A stretch of DNA of 9,735 bases from Prevotellaceae bacterium. GTDB taxonomy: Bacteria > Bacteroidota > Bacteroidia > Bacteroidales > Paludibacteraceae. Positions 6,788 to 9,735 of this stretch are shown piece after piece; the stretch's first letter is position 1; the number at the start of each line of letters is the position of its first letter. A program made the translations under genes and the position numbers. The stretch lies in NCBI GenBank assembly GCA_031290375.1, contig JAITNR010000056.1:1-9735 (forward strand), given 5' to 3'. Under the pieces are notes generated by a model, which saw nothing but the letters and a program-made list of their open reading frames with translations, made no database searches and was not told where the DNA came from.

Positions 6788-7501
6788 TTAAGATTTTCTT
6801 AATTTTAACCACGAAATAAAACATAGTGAATTGATTATCAAAAAGAAAATAAAGAGTAGCAAATTAAAATTGTTTTTGATAATTACTGCCGATATTACCG
6901 CCAGTCCGCTGTAAATTATCCAATATATCCAACAGTCCATTCGTTTGACAATCAATAAAATATTAGCTAATATGCTTGAAGAAACCATTATGGCAAAAAT
7001 AATTTTGATTATAAAATTTGAGAAAAAGCCTTCCTTGTTGTACAATGACAAATATTTTGACATAAAAACGTAATCTGCTATGGTTAATATGATGAATATT
7101 AGTAGAAAAATAAGTTGAGTTTTTATTTTTAAAAATTGTGGAACAAAATTTTCATCACCTTTTTTTGTAAAATATTTTTTTCTCCAGTTTATGAGTGAAG
7201 AGCTTTGACAGGGCACAAAAATTGCCAGATACAAAAATGTTTGGTCCAAGTTACCTGACAACATCATTTGAACGCCCAAACAGGCAGAAGAAATTACTCC
7301 AAAATAGAATCCTGTGTAATTTTCAGGGTTGCGAATGGTCAAGATATATCCAACCCCTGTTATTGTGGATAAAATACTGAATGCCATAGTTTTATCTATG
7401 ACAATTGGTATTTTAACAAGGTGTATCACAGCCAGCAATGCGGAGGTTAAACATAATGCAAAAAGCAGGTTTTTTGTAGTTGATTTCCAAATGTCAGTCA
7501 T
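6788..7501 (-). CDS. PnuC-like vitamin/nucleoside transporter
   Basis: 237 aa, the length of PnuC proteins. It has about seven hydrophobic segments, roughly at 12-30, 40-56, 63-80, 86-104, 129-146, 163-187 and 190-230. The layout follows PnuC: an early ITGVGYILTIR segment, then FGVISSACLG, SGN at 82-84, VPCQSSSLINW at 96-106 in the place of the family's P-x-Q-x-G-x-x-W, and IVKRMDCWIYWIIYSG at 184-199 in the place of R..NWixWi..D/N, ending in WLKLRKS. PnuC proteins move nicotinamide riboside, thiamine or riboflavin by facilitated diffusion. The D/N after the WxxW pair is Ser here, so the ligand may differ. No riboswitch-like leader fits in the 21-nt gap after prfA, so it is probably read through from prfA. 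Superfamily likely, substrate unknown. Confidence 0.7.
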   Translation of the reverse strand: MTDIWKSTTKNLLFALCLTSALLAVIHLVKIPIVIDKTMAFSILSTITGVGYILTIRNPENYTGFYFGVISSACLGVQMMLSGNLDQTFLYLAIFVPCQSSSLINWRKKYFTKKGDENFVPQFLKIKTQLIFLLIFIILTIADYVFMSKYLSLYNKEGFFSNFIIKIIFAIMVSSSILANILLIVKRMDCWIYWIIYSGLAVISAVIIKNNFNLLLFIFFLIINSLCFISWLKLRKS

Positions 7502-7522
7502 ATCAGGTTTATTTGCAATCAG

Positions 7523-8605
7523 TTATAATTCGTTATTTTTGAGCCGTTCCGCGTTTTCGGCAATAGTCAGATGGTCAATGCAGTTTTGTATGTCGCCGTT
7601 CATAAACGCAGGCAAATTGTAGATTGTGTAATTGATTCTGTGGTCGGTAATGCGTCCCTGTGGGTAGTTGTAAGTGCGGATTTTGGCACTTCTGTCCCCT
7701 GTGGAAACCATAGTTTTTCTTTTTGAGGCAATTTCATCCAAATATTTTTGATACTCCATATTATAAATCCTTGTACGCAGTTCTATCATTGCCTTTGCCT
7801 TGTTTTTTAACTGTGATTTTTCGTCCTGACACTGAACGGTAATTCCTGTTGGAATATGTACAAGCCGAATAGCCGAATAAGTAGTATTTACCGACTGTCC
7901 GCCGTGTCCTGAGGCACAAAATATGTCCGTTCTGATGTCCGTTTCTTTAAGTTCGATGTCAAATTCCTCTGCTTCAGGCAGTACCGCAACAGTTGCAGCC
8001 GAAGTATGCACACGTCCCTGCGATTCGGTGGCAGGCACACGTTGCACTCGATGCACTCCCGACTCATATTTCATTGTCCCATAGACATTTTCACCTGTAA
8101 CAACAAAAATAATTTCTTTGAAACCTCCAAGAGTTCCCTCTGTATAGGAAGTTATTTCTGTTTTCCAGCCTTTTGCTTCGCAATATTTTATGTACACTTT
8201 AAACAAGTCGCCTGCAAAGATGGCAGCTTCGTCTCCGCCTGTTCCGCCACGTATTTCCACAATAGCATTTTTGCTGTCCTGAGGGTCGGCAGGGGATAAA
8301 AGCAGTTTAATGTCTTGTTCCAAAGGCTCTATTTTTGGGGTAATCGTATCAATTTCCGACTTCGCAATTTCACGCATATCCTCGTCTTTTTCCGTTTCAA
8401 GAATAGAAACTGCCTCATCAAGATTTCTCAGCAAAAGGGCGTATTCATCACGCTTGTTGATAATTTTTTTCAATTCGCTGTATTCCTTGTTGAGTTTGAT
8501 AAATCGTTTGGTATCGGCAATTACCACAGGGTCGGTTATCAAGGTAGAAATTTCTTCAAACTTTGAGGGTAGTACCTCTAATTTGTCTAATAAAACATTG
8601 TTCAT
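7523..8605 (-). CDS. prfA: Peptide chain release factor 1
   Basis: 360 aa, the same length as E. coli RF1. It recognises UAA and UAG stop codons in the ribosomal A site and triggers peptide release. Visible elements are the N-terminal helical domain, GTGGDEAAIF at 121-130, the RF1-specific anticodon-like tripeptide in RVPATESQGRVH (PAT at 191-193; RF2 would have SPF), and the catalytic GGQ at 235-237 within GHGGQSVNTTYSAIRL. Gln237 is the residue normally methylated by PrmC. The C-terminal STGDRSAKIRTYN and QGRITDHRI motifs are intact. The frame is open upstream to 8749, but the start at 8605 is chosen because it gives the family length and because the promoter box lies inside the extension. 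The PnuC-like gene follows after 21 nt. Confidence 0.97.
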   Translation of the reverse strand: MNNVLLDKLEVLPSKFEEISTLITDPVVIADTKRFIKLNKEYSELKKIINKRDEYALLLRNLDEAVSILETEKDEDMREIAKSEIDTITPKIEPLEQDIKLLLSPADPQDSKNAIVEIRGGTGGDEAAIFAGDLFKVYIKYCEAKGWKTEITSYTEGTLGGFKEIIFVVTGENVYGTMKYESGVHRVQRVPATESQGRVHTSAATVAVLPEAEEFDIELKETDIRTDIFCASGHGGQSVNTTYSAIRLVHIPTGITVQCQDEKSQLKNKAKAMIELRTRIYNMEYQKYLDEIASKRKTMVSTGDRSAKIRTYNYPQGRITDHRINYTIYNLPAFMNGDIQNCIDHLTIAENAERLKNNEL

Positions 8606-8635
8606 CAAGGAGTCTGTTGTTTTTATTTCAAAGTG

Positions 8636-8666
8636 CAAAGTTAGTAAAAATTTTACTAAAACACAA
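8636..8666 (-). promoter_or_regulatory. Promoter of prfA
   Basis: On the minus strand TTG (8664-8666), a 20-nt spacer and TAACTTTG (8636-8643) give a well-spaced Bacteroidota promoter. Predicted leader is about 20-25 nt before the ATG at 8605. No Shine-Dalgarno sequence is seen. Confidence 0.72.
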
Positions 8667-8921
8667 TCGTTTTTGACACTGGCTAAATCTTTTTTTGAGA
8701 TGCTATGAAAAATATTTAGACCCCGTAAAAATAAATTAGGATTAGGCACTTAGGTCGCTGTTTTTAATAGTTTAATTTGCAGTGTATTATGACAAATAAA
8801 TTGAGCAATTTGACTATCAATAATGGATTTGACTTTATATACTGTTGAGTGTATTTTATAATTAGTCGTTCTTTATAATAGCATTAATCATTTTATTTTC
8901 AACAAAATAAGTTCAAAAAAG
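8667..8921. other. Intergenic, no recognised gene
   Basis: The gap between prfA and the transposase is 369 nt. Outside the two promoters at its ends it is AT-rich with no convincing coding frame. A TTATTTT-CAAC-AAAATAA palindrome lies at 8893-8910. The left boundary of the insertion sequence probably falls in or near this stretch, but without the right end in the window its terminal inverted repeat cannot be identified. Confidence 0.5.
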
Positions 8922-8953
8922 TTTGGCAGTTTCCACCAATTTTAGTACCTTTG
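8922..8953 (+). promoter_or_regulatory. Promoter of the transposase gene
   Basis: TTTG (8922-8925), a 20-nt spacer and TACCTTTG (8946-8953) form the best promoter match in the window, facing right. The ATG at 8975 lies 21 nt after the -7 box. Confidence 0.7.
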
Positions 8954-8974
8954 CAGCATAAAAACTGGAAAATT

Positions 8975-9735
8975 ATGTTAGGCAAATTGCCTGAAAATAG
9001 TAGTCGCGAACTGTTTCGTACCCGACTCGAAGATTTGATAAATCCGCAACACGAGCTGGCTTTGCCGGCAAAAAAAATTGACTGGAACTGCTTTGAAGAA
9101 GAGTTCAAGGGCTTTTATTCGGACAAACCCAGCCGTCCGAGTATGCCGATACGACTCATGGTTGGCGTGCTGATACTCAAGCACCTCTACAATTTTGGTT
9201 ATGAGCAAGTCCCCAAACAGGCGAAGTTTGTATTGTCGGATACAACAGTTCAGGAAAATTTTACTACCTTTCCAACGGATGCCAAAATGTGCAAAAAAGT
9301 GATAGACAAATGCAATCGAATTGCTGAAAAAGAAGAGATTACACAACGTCAAAAACACATAAGAGAGACCAAACAACTTGTTCGGGACACTTACAACGGC
9401 AAGCATCCCAAACGTGCCAAACAGGCAAAAAAAGCGAGAAAACGGCTGAAAACAATTGCCAACAAACAGTTGCGTGAGTTGGAACGCAAGATGACCGAAG
9501 AGCAAAAAGCATTTTACGCAGAGAAATTGGAACTTTATAAACGCGCTGTAAATCAGCAGCAATTGGATAAAAATAAGGTTTACAGTTTGCACAAACCATT
9601 TACGGAGTGCATTGCCAAAGGCAAAGTGCATAAACAGTATGAGTTTGGCAACAAGGTCGGGCTGATAACCGGCGGCAAAAAAGGCAAGAAAATCATTTTG
9701 GCAATAAAGGGATTTATCGGTAATCCATTTGACGG
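8975..9735 (+). CDS. IS5-type DDE transposase, 3'-truncated by window, internally deleted
   Basis: 253 full codons are seen and the frame runs off the right edge. The start (MLGKLPENSS), the DUF772-type segment PSMPIRLMVGVLILKHLYNF at 55-74, the LSDTTVQEN block at 87-95 and the following FPTDAK, DTYNGKHPKRAKQAKKARK and KVYSLHKPFTECIAKGK blocks are typical of this transposase group. Asp89 is the likely first catalytic Asp; the second Asp and Glu would be beyond the window. In relatives recalled from memory, some 50-60 residues (an NPYxQYF...F.HFRKR region) separate the LYNFG and LSDTTVQ blocks. Here only about a dozen residues do so (75-86), so an in-frame deletion near 9197-9211 is likely. 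Such a protein may be inactive. It could instead be a divergent short form. Confidence 0.88.
   Translation, partial: MLGKLPENSSRELFRTRLEDLINPQHELALPAKKIDWNCFEEEFKGFYSDKPSRPSMPIRLMVGVLILKHLYNFGYEQVPKQAKFVLSDTTVQENFTTFPTDAKMCKKVIDKCNRIAEKEEITQRQKHIRETKQLVRDTYNGKHPKRAKQAKKARKRLKTIANKQLRELERKMTEEQKAFYAEKLELYKRAVNQQQLDKNKVYSLHKPFTECIAKGKVHKQYEFGNKVGLITGGKKGKKIILAIKGFIGNPFD

Larger units (their letters stand above)
8922..9735 (+). mobile_element. IS5-type insertion sequence, left part
   Basis: The element is recognised from its transposase and promoter. The start given is the promoter, a minimum; the true left end may lie further left. The right end is outside the window. Its coding part is visibly less AT-rich than the neighbouring non-coding DNA, which fits acquired DNA. 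Confidence 0.65.

Noticed and set aside
8310..8708. 132-aa open frame on the plus strand
   Set aside because: It lies wholly opposite the prfA coding and promoter region and shows no domain features.
8606..8749. N-terminal extension of prfA
   Set aside because: It has no similarity to RF1, exceeds the family length, and overlaps the prfA promoter.
8893..8910. AT-only palindrome as the terminal repeat of the insertion sequence or as a terminator
   Set aside because: It is composed almost only of A and T in an AT-rich region, and the matching right end is outside the window.
8978..9631. Long open frame of 217 aa on the minus strand
   Set aside because: It is antisense to a well-recognised transposase and its product is an unrelated-looking Phe/Leu-rich chain, a typical shadow of a Lys/Glu-rich gene.

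Overview
The window looks like an AT-rich chromosomal segment from a member of the Bacteroidota. Three signals support this. Several genes have a TAnnTTTG -7 promoter box (2021-2028, 4465-4472, 6709-6716, 8636-8643, 8946-8953), in places with a TTG/TTTG -33 element about 20 nt upstream. There is a secreted M6 metalloprotease whose C-terminus looks like a type IX secretion (T9SS) type A sorting domain. Shine-Dalgarno sequences are not evident. No species assignment is possible by eye.

Layout, left to right. Positions 1-281 hold a dispersed hairpin repeat and a strong intrinsic terminator for the minus-strand gene that follows. 282-1979 (-) encodes a lipoprotein with an OmpA-like segment and TPR repeats. 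1980-2266 is a very AT-rich intergenic island with five TTATNAACA sites, which could be DnaA boxes or a palindromic regulator site. 2267-4440 (-) is a two-gene unit: a small secreted protein that is a free-standing paralogue of the M6 N-terminal domain, followed 5 nt later by the full M6 peptidase. 4441-5097 is a long non-coding region with a 293-bp hairpin array bounded by 13-bp inverted repeats, a second copy of the hairpin repeat seen at the left edge, and a terminator. 5098-8605 (-) carries four genes in the same direction: prfA (RF1), a PnuC-like vitamin transporter, a CofE-like (F420-0 gamma-glutamyl ligase family) protein and lgt. An internal promoter lies before the CofE-like gene. From about 8922 to the right edge an IS5-type insertion sequence lies on the plus strand; its transposase runs off the window and appears to have an internal in-frame deletion.

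How the genes relate. Lgt performs the first step of lipoprotein maturation, and the TPR lipoprotein at the left would be one of its substrates. The M6 pair would be exported by Sec, and the protease then by T9SS. prfA and lgt are housekeeping genes. The most unusual items are the stand-alone M6 propeptide-like gene, the TTATNAACA cluster, the inverted-repeat-bounded hairpin array, and a CofE-family gene with no other F420 gene in view.
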